Assembly (NCBI GenBank): GCA_021809805.1
Contig: JAJZKA010000011.1
Location: 1 to 44,866 of the forward strand
Direction: 5' to 3'
Origin: Actinomycetes bacterium
GTDB taxonomy: Bacteria > Actinomycetota > Acidimicrobiia > Acidimicrobiales > Bog-793
Length of the DNA stretch: 44,866 nucleotides
The notes beneath the pieces are model-generated. The model was not told the origin of the DNA. It saw nothing but the letters and a program-made list of their open reading frames with translations, and searched no databases. Shown here one piece after another: positions 1-9,385 of this stretch; position 1 is the first letter of the stretch, and the number at the start of each line of letters is the position of its first letter. Made by a program: the position numbers and the translations under genes.

Positions 1-1095
1 TTCGGCTCTCGTCCTCGGGGCCCAATGGGACCGGATGGGCTCGCTGGACCGCCGGCTGGCTTCATGGGCGCCAGGGTTGCCCATGGCTCAATCGTGCGGG
101 CCGTGCGGGCCGTGTCGCGCCGGGCGAGGGGCTCCCGCTTGCTGGCCAGGAAGGCGAAGGCCTGGCCGAGGATTCGGCCGGAGCGGCCGATCTGAGCGGC
201 GAGGAAATCCGGCGGCATTGGCATGGCGGTGAGAGAGCGCGCGAGCGCCTTACCCCGTGACCCGCCAAGGGCGGGCGGGCCGATGTCGAAACGAGCCGGC
301 AAGCGTGCATCGGTTCGCGGCGCGTGCGCCGAGCATGGTGCGCTTGCCGTGCGTGGGGCCCGTCTTCTCGGCGAGCGGCTCGACAGGGTGCCCCCACGCC
401 TCGACACGGCGGTCACCGAGCCTTGGCGGTTGATGGCCGGGGGGCGGGTGAGGAGCTGCACCCCGAAGAGCCGGAGGCGGTGATCGGGGACGGCTTCATG
501 GAAAAGCGACGTCTTGGACATCCCAACCGCGACTGCAGAGCTCATTGCCGACTCGCCGGGTCGATCTCTCGGGAGAGCCGGCGCGAGCGCGACCGCAACG
601 GCGCTTCACCTCGGACGGAATTGGTCCAAGGCTGACCAGATCGGAACTGTCGGGCAGCTCGGATAACCGAATATCCTGTCACAGAAAGGGCAATAATACG
701 GCTCGTCGATGACCGAGCCAATGCCCACCGGCGAGTTGCGGCGCAGATCGACGGCGCTCTTGCTCACGGGCTTTGGAGCCGGCACCTGATCGCGAGCTGT
801 GATGGCGGCCGGTGAGAGGCCATCAAGCGCGCTTTTTTGCTCGCAGGCCTGGATCTGCTCATTGTGGTCGACGAGCTCGGGCGCGATGAGCCATGCGAAG
901 ACCCGCAGAACAGTCGGAACCCGAGCCTGCGGACGGCCACGCCAGGGTAATGGTCGTCGCCAGGGATGGCCCTGCTCGTTGTGGCCAAGGGGTCGCGGGT
1001 GAACCACGCGTCGCGGGAGCGCGCGGCGCCAGGGGTTTGCGGTGGCGCTCTGGCTGGTCCGTGCGGTGCGCTAGCCGGCGTCCCGGGGACGGAGC

Positions 1096-1392
1096 TCAAT
1101 ACTCGACCGGCAGGCCCCCCCCGCCATCTCGCAGGTGCGCACGGTCGCGGCGGTGACGGTGGATCGGGGTGATCGTCGCCTCGACGAAGCTGTGGAGGTG
1201 GACGGCCGCACTCGTGGGATCGTGGCGCGGCTGGAAGTCGCACGAGCCTTCGTGGTGAGCGGTGCGGACGCAGACCCGACCGGACTGGAGATGGGTCATG
1301 CCACACAGGCCGCAGGCTGCGTACGCAGGATCAACCGAAGCGTTGTGGACATCGAGCCGTATGGTCGTCTTCGAGAGCGGAGCCGTTGACAT
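1096..1392 (-). CDS. hypothetical small Cys/His-rich protein
   Basis: ORF from ATG at 1392 (MSTAPLSKTTIRLDVHNASVDPAYAACGLCGMTH...); CGLCG, Cys and His residues; no family recognised. Confidence 0.35.
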   Translation of the reverse strand: MSTAPLSKTTIRLDVHNASVDPAYAACGLCGMTHLQSGRVCVRTAHHEGSCDFQPRHDPTSAAVHLHSFVEATITPIHRHRRDRAHLRDGGGGLPVEY

Positions 1393-1610
1393 CACTGCAT
1401 CCCGGGGGGCTAGGAAGGGGGCACAGCGCCCCGAGCGGGGAACACCTTCCACAGGGCCAAATTGCCGTCGCGCGGGGTGAGAAGGCAAGGGTCGGAAGTC
1501 CCCATTGCCTTCTCGGATGCCCCACAAAGCGACCCGGCGCGCCGGCCTCGCTACCGTGAAGCTGACCCGTGCCCCACGGTCACCCATCGGACGAACCAAA
1601 GGCGGTCACG

Positions 1611-2144
1611 ATGAGCAACGATCCGTTTGCGCGAATGCCCGACCTCCCCTCCTTCTCACTCACGAGCAGCGACATCGAGGACGGCAAGCCGCTAGCGAAG
1701 GTGCACTACAGCGGTCTGTTCGGCGTACCGGGAGGCGAGGACCGCTCGCCCCAGCTCTCCTGGTCGGGTGCCCCAGCGGACACCCAGGGCTACGTCGTGA
1801 TGGCCTATGACCCCGATGCTCCGACCCTCGCCGGGTTCTGGCACTGGGCGGTGGCTGACATCCCTGGCTCGGTGGGCGAGCTGGCCTCGGGTGCGGGTGA
1901 CCTCTCGGGGAGCAATCTCCCCGCGGGCGCGTTTCAGTTGAGGAACGATGCCGGCTCCGCCCGCTTCATCGGCGCTGCGCCGCCCCCCGGACATGGACCT
2001 CATCGCTACTACTTCGTCGTGCACGCCATCGACGTGGCTTCGCTCAAGGTCCCCAAGGACGCCACGCCCACCTTGCTTGCCTTCAATGTCTTCAGCCACG
2101 CGCTCGGCCGGGCCGTGCTGATGGCGACCGGCGAGCAACCCTGA
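1611..2144 (+). CDS. YbhB/YbcL (PEBP, Raf kinase inhibitor-like) family protein
   Basis: Translation contains SPQLSWSGAP, YVVMAYDPDAP, FWHWAVADIP, GPHRYYFVVHAID, typical of PEBP; internal ATG at 1611 preferred. Confidence 0.9.
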   Translation: MSNDPFARMPDLPSFSLTSSDIEDGKPLAKVHYSGLFGVPGGEDRSPQLSWSGAPADTQGYVVMAYDPDAPTLAGFWHWAVADIPGSVGELASGAGDLSGSNLPAGAFQLRNDAGSARFIGAAPPPGHGPHRYYFVVHAIDVASLKVPKDATPTLLAFNVFSHALGRAVLMATGEQP

Positions 2145-2231
2145 GCAGCGGCGCAAGGTGGACGGCGCGGGAGCCTTGCGAGCCGGTCCCTGCCCGTTCA
2201 CTTTCGTGCATGGCTATTTCGTGGGCACCGG

Positions 2232-3011
2232 GTGGGCGTTGGTAGCGTCGCCCAGGTGCCCTGGCGCGTGCTCCTCGTGGACGGCGTCGCTGCCTTGCGT
2301 GCCCAGATCCGTCAGGCGCTCGAGACGGCCGGCGGTTTCGCGGTCGTCGCTGAGGCGGCCGATGGCGCCGAGGCCCTCGAGTCCGCGGTTCGGCACCAGC
2401 CTGAGCTGATCGTGCTCGATCTCGCGCTTCCCGACCTTGCTGGTTCTGAGCTGTTGACCCGACTTCGGGGCGTGGTGCCACGGGCGCTCGTCGTCGTCTA
2501 CACGGGAGCCTATGGCGAGGTGACCGATGCGCTCAGCGAGCAGGTCGCCGGCATCCTGCGCAAGGACGAGGACGTCCGCTATCTTGCGAAGCTCTGCCAA
2601 GATCTGGCGCAGCGGCACGACGTTGCGGCCACGCTGGAGCTTGGTGCCGAGCACCGCGGGGTTGCGGTGGCCCGCGGGTTCATCGCCGAGCAGTGCCGTC
2701 GCTGGGGCTGCTTGGAGCTCGTCGAGGACGCGAAGCTCGTGGTCACCGAGCTCGTGACGAATGCCCTCGTGCACACGAGGACCCGCTGCGAGATCCGCGC
2801 CAACTACGAGGGGCACCTGTTGCGGGTGGAGGTCGTCGATCATGGCCTCGGGACCCCCGATCCTCGGTTGCCGACCCAGCTTGACGATCATGGACGCGGG
2901 TTGCTCCTCGTGACGGCGCTGTGTGCCGCCTGGGGCGTCGATGCCCGCGACGACGGGCGCAAGATCGTCTGGGCCGAGCTCACCTACCCGCCGATGCTCT
3001 CGCGCAACTGA
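2232..3011 (+). CDS. receiver domain fused to an RsbW-like HATPase domain
   Basis: N-terminal REC features (VLLVDG, LIVLDLALPD, VVVYTGAY, ILRKD) followed by GHKL ATPase boxes (ELVTNALVH, VVDHGLG, GRGLLLV); no DHp histidine helix seen. Confidence 0.75.
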   Translation: MGVGSVAQVPWRVLLVDGVAALRAQIRQALETAGGFAVVAEAADGAEALESAVRHQPELIVLDLALPDLAGSELLTRLRGVVPRALVVVYTGAYGEVTDALSEQVAGILRKDEDVRYLAKLCQDLAQRHDVAATLELGAEHRGVAVARGFIAEQCRRWGCLELVEDAKLVVTELVTNALVHTRTRCEIRANYEGHLLRVEVVDHGLGTPDPRLPTQLDDHGRGLLLVTALCAAWGVDARDDGRKIVWAELTYPPMLSRN

Positions 3012-3049
3012 GTCCGCGCCGAGCCGGTGGCGTCGGTGAGCGACCTTGC

Positions 3050-3700
3050 TCAGGGCGAGGCGTGCGCGGCGATGCGCTGGGCAAGGCTGCTTGCGACGGC
3101 TTGAGGATCTTGTGCGGAGCAGATCGCGGAAATGACGGCCACACCGGCTACGCCGGTCGCGAGGACCGTCTCGAGATTCTCGAGGCCGATTCCGCCGATC
3201 GCGACGCAGGGCAGCCGGCTGTTTGCGACGACCTCGGCGAGCGCTGCGGTGCCCATCGGCGCGGCGGCGTCGGCCTTGGAGCCCGTAGGGAAGACCGGCC
3301 CGACGCCGAGGTAGTCCACGCAACCCTCGGGCAGCTGGGCGGCCGCGGTGGCCTCGACCAGATTGGTCACTGACCATCCGATCACGAGTTCGGGGCCCGC
3401 GAGTGATCTGGCGGCGATGACGGGGAGGTCGTCCTGGCCGAGGTGGACGCCGTCGCAACCCGCAGCGAGGGCGACGTCCAAGCGGTCGTCCACAAACAGC
3501 GCGAGGCCGCGTGGTGCGAGCAGGTCACGAAGCGACCTGGCGAGCTCGCACAATTCGCGCCCTTTTGCCAGCGGGTCGCGCAGCTGCACGGCGGTCACCC
3601 CACCGGCCACGGCGGCTGCGACCGTCGATGCCAGCCCGCGCGCGGCGCACTGATGGCGGTCGGTGACGAGATAGAGCGAGTAGTCGACCTGCCGCCTCAC
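3050..3700 (-). CDS. thiE: thiamine-phosphate synthase
   Basis: YSLYLVTDR, GVTAVQLRDP, CDGVHLGQDDLP, VDYLGVGPVFPTGSK, CVAIGGIGLEN; GTG start at 3700 overlaps the thiM stop. Confidence 0.9.
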   Translation of the reverse strand: MRRQVDYSLYLVTDRHQCAARGLASTVAAAVAGGVTAVQLRDPLAKGRELCELARSLRDLLAPRGLALFVDDRLDVALAAGCDGVHLGQDDLPVIAARSLAGPELVIGWSVTNLVEATAAAQLPEGCVDYLGVGPVFPTGSKADAAAPMGTAALAEVVANSRLPCVAIGGIGLENLETVLATGVAGVAVISAICSAQDPQAVASSLAQRIAAHASP

Positions 3701-4524
3701 GGCGTGGCGGCGAGCTCGCAGAGGACATCGAGGAGGCCGACCGCGAAGCTTCCCGGTCCGGGCTTGGTTTCGGCCGCGCGTTCGCCGGCGGCGGCAAAGA
3801 GCGCGGACGCGCTGGCGGCCGCCTCGAGGGGATCGGCCACCGCGACGCACGCCGCCATGACGGCGCCGAGCGCGCAGCCGACCCCGGTGACGCGCGTCAT
3901 GAGGGGGTCACCGCCGGGGATGACAAGGACGCGTGCTCCATCGGTCAGCAGGTCGACTTCGCCGCTCACTGCGACCGCACCACCGATCCGTCGGGCGAGG
4001 CCGGCTGCGGCCTCGATCGCCTGTTCGCTCGCGGCGAGCGAATCGACCCCCCGACCGCCCGCACCCTCGAGCCCTGCCAGGCTCATGATCTCCGAGGCAT
4101 TGCCCCGCACGATCGCCGGGCCATCGGCGAGCAGCTCAGCGGCCAGGCGGCTGCGGTGCGCGAGTGCCCCGACCGCCACCGGGTCGAGCACCCATGGGGT
4201 GCCCGCCTGCCGGGCGGCCGCCGCCGCCTGGCGCATCGCGGTCTCGACCGACGGCGAGAGCGTGCCGAGGTTGATCAAAAGGGCAGAGGCGATGGCTGCG
4301 AACTCACCGGACTCGTCCGGGTTTTCGACCATTGCGGGAGACGCGCCGATTGCCAGCAAGACGTTGGCGGTGAAGCCGGCGACGACGATGTTCGTCATGC
4401 AGTGGACGAGCGGCGGTCGCTCGGCGATCGCACGAAGCGGCGCGCGGACCGCCGCGTCGCCCCAGGTGATCGTGTGCCGTTCGATGGCCTCGCTCCCTTG
4501 CGTTCTGGCAGCCCGTTCGGCCAC
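3697..4524 (-). CDS. thiM: hydroxyethylthiazole kinase
   Basis: PLVHCMTNIVV, ANVLLAIGASPAM, WVLDPVAVGA, IVRGNASEI, TGVGCALGA. Confidence 0.93.
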   Translation of the reverse strand: MAERAARTQGSEAIERHTITWGDAAVRAPLRAIAERPPLVHCMTNIVVAGFTANVLLAIGASPAMVENPDESGEFAAIASALLINLGTLSPSVETAMRQAAAAARQAGTPWVLDPVAVGALAHRSRLAAELLADGPAIVRGNASEIMSLAGLEGAGGRGVDSLAASEQAIEAAAGLARRIGGAVAVSGEVDLLTDGARVLVIPGGDPLMTRVTGVGCALGAVMAACVAVADPLEAAASASALFAAAGERAAETKPGPGSFAVGLLDVLCELAATP

Positions 4525-4583
4525 TCCGCCGCAGATTACTCAGCGCGCCCTTCGCCCGTGGGACGCCGGTAGTCTGAGCCGCG

Positions 4584-5027
4584 GTGTCACTCCAAGGCGA
4601 ATACGAGCCGAGTCCGCAGGCTTGGGTACGCGAGCAGGTGGACGCGTACGAGCGCTCGGCTGGCGCAGAGGCCAACACGTTGCTCGATACGGGCATCCCG
4701 ATCGTGGTGGTGACCGCGCTCGGCAACAAGACCGGCAAGATCCGCAAGTTCGCGGTGATGCGGGTGGAACACGACGGCGAGTACGCGCTCATTGCCTCCA
4801 AGGGCGGGGCGCCGACGCACCCGCTTTGGTACTCCAATGTGACACAGCATCCGCACGTGATGATCCAAGACGGTCCAGAGCCGCGCGACTACGACGTGGT
4901 CGAGATCGACGGCGACGAGCGTGAGCGCTGGTGGGAGCGGGCGGTCGCCGTCTATCCCGCCTATGCCGAGTACCAGCTAAAGACCGACCGTCGCATCCCC
5001 GTGTTGTTGGCGCGACGGACGAAGTGA
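4584..5027 (+). CDS. nitroreductase family deazaflavin (F420)-dependent oxidoreductase, DDN-like
   Basis: VTALGNKTGKIRKFAVMRVEHDGEYALIASKGGAPTHPLWYSN is a characteristic DDN/FGD-like motif. Confidence 0.88.
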   Translation: MSLQGEYEPSPQAWVREQVDAYERSAGAEANTLLDTGIPIVVVTALGNKTGKIRKFAVMRVEHDGEYALIASKGGAPTHPLWYSNVTQHPHVMIQDGPEPRDYDVVEIDGDERERWWERAVAVYPAYAEYQLKTDRRIPVLLARRTK

Positions 5028-5143
5028 ACACGGTCCGCTCGAGCGGGAACGGCGCGTGGTGTCGCGGGGTTGGGTCGACTGGCAGCACCGGGCGTCGCGG
5101 CGCTTCGTCTCGCCGATCGCCATGACGACATGAAGGAGCTCAC

Positions 5144-5539
5144 GTGGCCAGTATCCCCGCATCGCACCAGGACCTGCTCGCCGCGAGTGTGGCCGTGATC
5201 GCGACCGTGGGCGCCGATGGGCGCCCTCAGCAGAGCGCCGTCTGGTTCCTTGCTGAGGACGACACCGTCAAGGTGTCGCTCGCCGGCTCCCGCCAGAAAA
5301 CAAAGAACCTGCTCGCGAACCCCGTCGTCGACCTGTTCATCTTGGACCTCGCGAACCCGATGCGCTATCTCGAGCTGCGCGGAGACGCCGAGATCGCCTC
5401 GGATGCGGACTACGCCTTCGCGACCAGGGTCGGGGCGAAGTATGGCGCCGACCTGCGTGCCTATGACGGACCGGGCGAGGAGCGGGTGGTCGTCACGATC
5501 AAGCCTGTGCGCATCAACGCCGTCGACATGGGCGGCTGA
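5144..5539 (+). CDS. PPOX-class F420-dependent oxidoreductase
   Basis: AVIATVGADGRPQQSAVWF, KTKNLLANPVVDLFILD, MRYLELRGDAEI. Confidence 0.85.
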   Translation: MASIPASHQDLLAASVAVIATVGADGRPQQSAVWFLAEDDTVKVSLAGSRQKTKNLLANPVVDLFILDLANPMRYLELRGDAEIASDADYAFATRVGAKYGADLRAYDGPGEERVVVTIKPVRINAVDMGG

Positions 5540-5544
5540 GCGAC

Positions 5545-6054
5545 TCAGCGTCGCTCGGTAATCCCACGGATGAAGGCGGCCTGGCCGATGTGTTGGAGAT
5601 CGTCTCCGAGCACGCTCACCAGGCGGACCCCCAAGGTGACCGGCGGGTCGTAGGAGGTGTCGACGACGCGGTCGAGATCGGTGTCACTGAGCGATCCCAA
5701 GTACTCGATCGTTCGCTCGTGGACCGCGTCGTAGTAGCCGGTGAGGAGCTCGGCGGACTCAGCGCGCACGAGCGCGACCTGATCAGCGCTGTCGCCGTAG
5801 CCGGTGAGCTCGGACTGGGCCGGCAGGCCGAAGCGCTCCGGCCACTCGCTCGAAGTCCAGATCTGCTCGCGAGCGGCAGCCTGGGCGAGGTGATGGTCCT
5901 GGACGCGGGAAAGGTGCCAGATCAGCCAGGCGATCGAGTTCGCCTCGCCGTCGACGCGAAAGACAAGCTCGTCCTCGCCGAGCCCCTCAGCCGCGCCATG
6001 CACGAGGGGGCGCAGCCGCCCGTAGGCCTCGACGAGCAATTTGGCCGTGTTCAT
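5545..6054 (-). CDS. DinB/DUF664 family protein
   Basis: NSIAWLIWHLSRVQDHHLAQ and DDLQHIGQAAFIRGI match the DinB four-helix metal-site pattern; ATG at 6054. Confidence 0.8.
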   Translation of the reverse strand: MNTAKLLVEAYGRLRPLVHGAAEGLGEDELVFRVDGEANSIAWLIWHLSRVQDHHLAQAAAREQIWTSSEWPERFGLPAQSELTGYGDSADQVALVRAESAELLTGYYDAVHERTIEYLGSLSDTDLDRVVDTSYDPPVTLGVRLVSVLGDDLQHIGQAAFIRGITERR

Positions 6055-6457
6055 CACCACAGTCCTTTCTCGTAAGCACCAGAACAACGCCCGCCGCGCC
6101 AAGCCCTGACGTCGGCCGGCGGCGCGGCGAGCCTCGTTCGGCACCGTAACGGGGGACCGGGCCCTGCCGGACACGATGCTCGCCGAGAGGCCGCCTTGGC
6201 TGGCGCGCCGAGGATTGTGCTGGCGCGCCTTGTGCCACACCCGCGCCCGAGATGGCCTTGTGGCGACGGCTCACAAGGAGCCCGCGCGCCCGGTCGAGTC
6301 ATGGCCGCCTCGCTGCAATGGGCGCTGCCAGCCGCGGGGCAAGAACCAGTGACCGGGTCGCCGTCTGGACGCGGCACCGCCCCGGCCGGCGGGCCGGGGC
6401 GGGCAGCGGGTGGCGCCGTGCTCCCGAGAGCAGCGATCAGAGCACCGCGTCAATCCG

Positions 6458-6718
6458 TCAATAGGGCATGCCGTGCTCGACGCGCTCGCGCTCCTCGGCA
6501 ACGTAGGTGCGCCCCCGGCTGTCGGTGACCGTGCGACGAGTCCGTGAGCGATATCCCCACGGACCGAAGATCGCGACGGAAATGACAAGGCCGACCAGGC
6601 CGACGATGAACAAAACAAGTCCGATCGTGGCGACGCTCACGGTGCTGGAGCTCCAGTGGATGCCCCAGCGCAATATGGCGCCAACTGCGATCAAGACAAT
6701 GCTGGTGCCGATTCCCAT
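6458..6718 (-). CDS. small two-TM protein, DUF6458-like
   Basis: MGIGTSIVLIAVGAILRWGI...TVGLVLFIVGLVGLVIS-type sequence; recognised from general pattern. Confidence 0.7.
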   Translation of the reverse strand: MGIGTSIVLIAVGAILRWGIHWSSSTVSVATIGLVLFIVGLVGLVISVAIFGPWGYRSRTRRTVTDSRGRTYVAEERERVEHGMPY

Positions 6719-6771
6719 GGCTATCTACCTCCTTGGGAAGAGATGCCCTTGCGGGACCGCGGAAAAACGGT

Positions 6772-8604
6772 TTAGGCAGGATCGGTGCGGGGAAGTCGGG
6801 CGCGCGCCGCTGCGAGATGGGCCCGTGCCCGCTCGGGCACGATCGACGCCTCACCCTCGAGTTGCCGTCGCATTGTCTCGATGGGCTCGATGAACGGCGA
6901 CGGGCTGCGCTCGATGCTGCGATTGCCAAAACGTCTTGTCATCGCCCACGAGCAATGCAGCTCGTCTTCGGCGCGACTGAGCGCGACGTAAAGGAGGCGG
7001 CGCTCCTCGGCAAGTGCCGCCCTGCCGCTCGCGTGTGCGATCGGAACGAAGCCGTCCTCGAGGCCGGTGACGAACACCACGGACCACTCAAGACCCTTCG
7101 CCCGATGGAACGTCGTCAGCTCCACCGCGTCGCGTGCCCCCGGGGAGGGCTCACCGCGAAGCGCCTGTCGGACGTAGCCGGAAAACCCGTCACCGCTACC
7201 CCTCGGGTCGAGGTCGAGGTACTCCATGCCGAGCTGGGCGAGCGCCTCGAGATCAACGCACTCCTCGGCGCCCGGGGCCCCGGGTGCGGCCGGATCGAGC
7301 TCTGCCCGCTCGATCAGCTGTTCGAAAAACGCGCGCAGGACTGCGGCCCCGGTGCTCGGGGGCAGTTCGGCGAGCGCCGCGCGTACGGCGGGCCGGGCAA
7401 GGAAGGTTGCGCCCGCAGCGCTGCGCACGGGGATGTTGGCGCCGCGCAGTGCCTGCTCAAGCTCAAGCAGCTGGGCGTTGGTGCGCGCGAGAACTGCGCA
7501 GCGCGACCAGGGTCGCCCCGGATGGTGGCAGGTCCGCAAGGCGGCGGCAATGCCCTCGGCTTCGGCCTCGGCACTCAGATAGGCGCGAAGGGTGGGGACC
7601 GTGCCTCCCGGGCGTGCCGAGCGCGGGGCGCTCGATCCGGGGACCGGGTTGACCTGGCGGCCCTGGCGCACGCCGAGTGCCGCCGCAGCGAGCGCGACGA
7701 CCTGAGGGCTCGAGCGGTAGTTGGTGTCGAGGGTGAGGATCTCGCCGCCGGGGTAACGCTGGCCAAATTCGAGCACGCCGCTCGGGTCGGCACCGTTCCA
7801 GCCGTAGATGGCTTGGCGAGGATCACCCACCGCGAACAGGTCCTTGCGCCCACCCAGCCAGGCATCTAACAGCGCGAGCTGTGCCGCGTTGGCGTCTTGG
7901 AGCTCGTCGACGAAGAGATGGGCAAAGCGCCAGCGCTGGGCCGCGGCGAAGTCGTGATCCTGGCGCATCTCCTCGACGAGGCCGATGAGCAAGTCGTCGA
8001 AGTCGACGAGGCCGCGTCGTCGCCGCTCGCGTTCGTAGGACGCGTAGGCCTGTGCGACCACCTCGAGGGGCAGCGACGGCGTGCGGCGCGCCGCGGTCGC
8101 CTCGGGGACGTAGTGCTCGGACGCGACGAGGCGCGCCTTCGCCCATTCGATCTCAGCAGCGATGCCGGCGAGCGAGCTGCGTCGGTCGCTCGCCCCGGCC
8201 CTCACCGGCGCGCTCCGCTCGGGCATCACCCGAGCGAGCAGGCGGACCTTGGACTCGAGGAGCACCGGGGGCCTTCTCCCGCTCTCCGCCGCCCGGCGCC
8301 GTAGTTCGGCGAAGGCGATCGCGTGGAAGGTGCCGGCGGTCACCGGTGCCGGGAGGCCGAGTCCTGCGAGGCGAGCGCGCAGCTCGGCGGCCGCCTTTCG
8401 CGTGAAGGTGAGCGCGAGCACGTGCCCGGGTGTGGCCGAAGCGTCATGGACGCGCCAGGCGATCCGACGGGTGAGCACCCGCGTCTTACCCGATCCGGCG
8501 CCCGCGACCACGAGCAGCGGGGCGGCGGAGGAGCAGATGGCGGCGATCTGGTCGTCGTCGCAGCCGGCCAGCAGCCGTCGTTTCCACCCCGCGCGGTCAT
8601 CCAC
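6772..8604 (-). CDS. UvrD/PcrA-like ATP-dependent DNA helicase
   Basis: Walker A AGAGSGKTRVL, LTFTRKAAAEL, DEXQ box VDELQD, GDPRQAIYGWNGA, TFHRAKGLEW, RRLLYVALSRA. Confidence 0.92.
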   Translation of the reverse strand: MDDRAGWKRRLLAGCDDDQIAAICSSAAPLLVVAGAGSGKTRVLTRRIAWRVHDASATPGHVLALTFTRKAAAELRARLAGLGLPAPVTAGTFHAIAFAELRRRAAESGRRPPVLLESKVRLLARVMPERSAPVRAGASDRRSSLAGIAAEIEWAKARLVASEHYVPEATAARRTPSLPLEVVAQAYASYERERRRRGLVDFDDLLIGLVEEMRQDHDFAAAQRWRFAHLFVDELQDANAAQLALLDAWLGGRKDLFAVGDPRQAIYGWNGADPSGVLEFGQRYPGGEILTLDTNYRSSPQVVALAAAALGVRQGRQVNPVPGSSAPRSARPGGTVPTLRAYLSAEAEAEGIAAALRTCHHPGRPWSRCAVLARTNAQLLELEQALRGANIPVRSAAGATFLARPAVRAALAELPPSTGAAVLRAFFEQLIERAELDPAAPGAPGAEECVDLEALAQLGMEYLDLDPRGSGDGFSGYVRQALRGEPSPGARDAVELTTFHRAKGLEWSVVFVTGLEDGFVPIAHASGRAALAEERRLLYVALSRAEDELHCSWAMTRRFGNRSIERSPSPFIEPIETMRRQLEGEASIVPERARAHLAAARARLPRTDPA

Positions 8605-8641
8605 GAGGCGACGGTACCGCGGACCAGTATCGTCGGCCCCC

Positions 8642-9385
8642 GTGCTGCAGAGCTTTGCCGGCGGTCGTCTCGTCGCGGAACGCCACGGATCAGGGGAGCC
8701 AGAAGTCGTCGCGCTGCACGGCTGGGGACGCAGCTGCAGCGATTACGCCCCGACCTTGGCGCTGCTCGCGGAGCCGGCGCTGGCGGTGGATCTGCCAGGC
8801 TTCGGCCTTTCAGCACCCCCACCTTCTCCGTGGACCCCAGGGGACTACGCGGGCTTCCTCGGTGAGGAGCTTCTCGCGACGCTGCGCGCGCCGGTCGTCG
8901 TCGTGGGGCATTCCTTTGGCGGGCGCGTCGCGGTCCATCTGGCGGCGACGCACCCCGGCGCCGTGCGTGCGCTCGTGCTGACAGGCGTTCCGCTCTTTCG
9001 TGGCCAAAGCGGTTTGGCGCGTCCCGCCGCGGCGTATCGGGTCGTGCGCGCCCTGGCGCGGGCGGGCCTTGTTGGCGAGCGGCGGCTCGAGGCGGCGCGG
9101 CGTCGCTACGGCTCGGCCGACTACCGCAACGCCGGCGGCGTGATGCGCGACGTGCTGGTCGCCTCGCTTGCCGCCTCAGATGACGACGCGGTCGCTCGCG
9201 TCACGTGCCCGGTCGCGTTGGTCTGGGGCGCGCGGGACACCGCCGCCCCGCTCTCGGTGGCCGAGCAAGCCCAGGTGGCATTCCACGGTGCTTCCCTCGA
9301 GGTGCTCGATGACGATCACTTCGTGCCGCTGCATCATCCCGAGGCGCTGGCCAAGGCGATTGCCACCGTGGGCGGCGAGCGATGA
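8642..9385 (+). CDS. alpha/beta hydrolase
   Basis: VALHGWGRSCSDY, nucleophile elbow VVGHSFGGRVAVHLA, C-terminal DDDHFVPLHHPE; GTG start at 8642. Confidence 0.88.
   Translation: MLQSFAGGRLVAERHGSGEPEVVALHGWGRSCSDYAPTLALLAEPALAVDLPGFGLSAPPPSPWTPGDYAGFLGEELLATLRAPVVVVGHSFGGRVAVHLAATHPGAVRALVLTGVPLFRGQSGLARPAAAYRVVRALARAGLVGERRLEAARRRYGSADYRNAGGVMRDVLVASLAASDDDAVARVTCPVALVWGARDTAAPLSVAEQAQVAFHGASLEVLDDDHFVPLHHPEALAKAIATVGGER

Noticed and set aside
606-1007. minus-strand ORF ending in PYYCPFCDRIFGYPSCP
   Set aside because: Possible zinc-ribbon-like fragment, but the rest is low-complexity and no family could be supported.
4525-4583. possible TPP riboswitch upstream of thiM
   Set aside because: Only about 60 bp before the divergent gene and none of the conserved TPP aptamer segments (CUGAGA, ACCUGAU) seen.
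3443-4924. 493-aa plus-strand ORF opposite thiM/thiE
   Set aside because: Overlaps three well-supported genes; composition typical of a shadow ORF.
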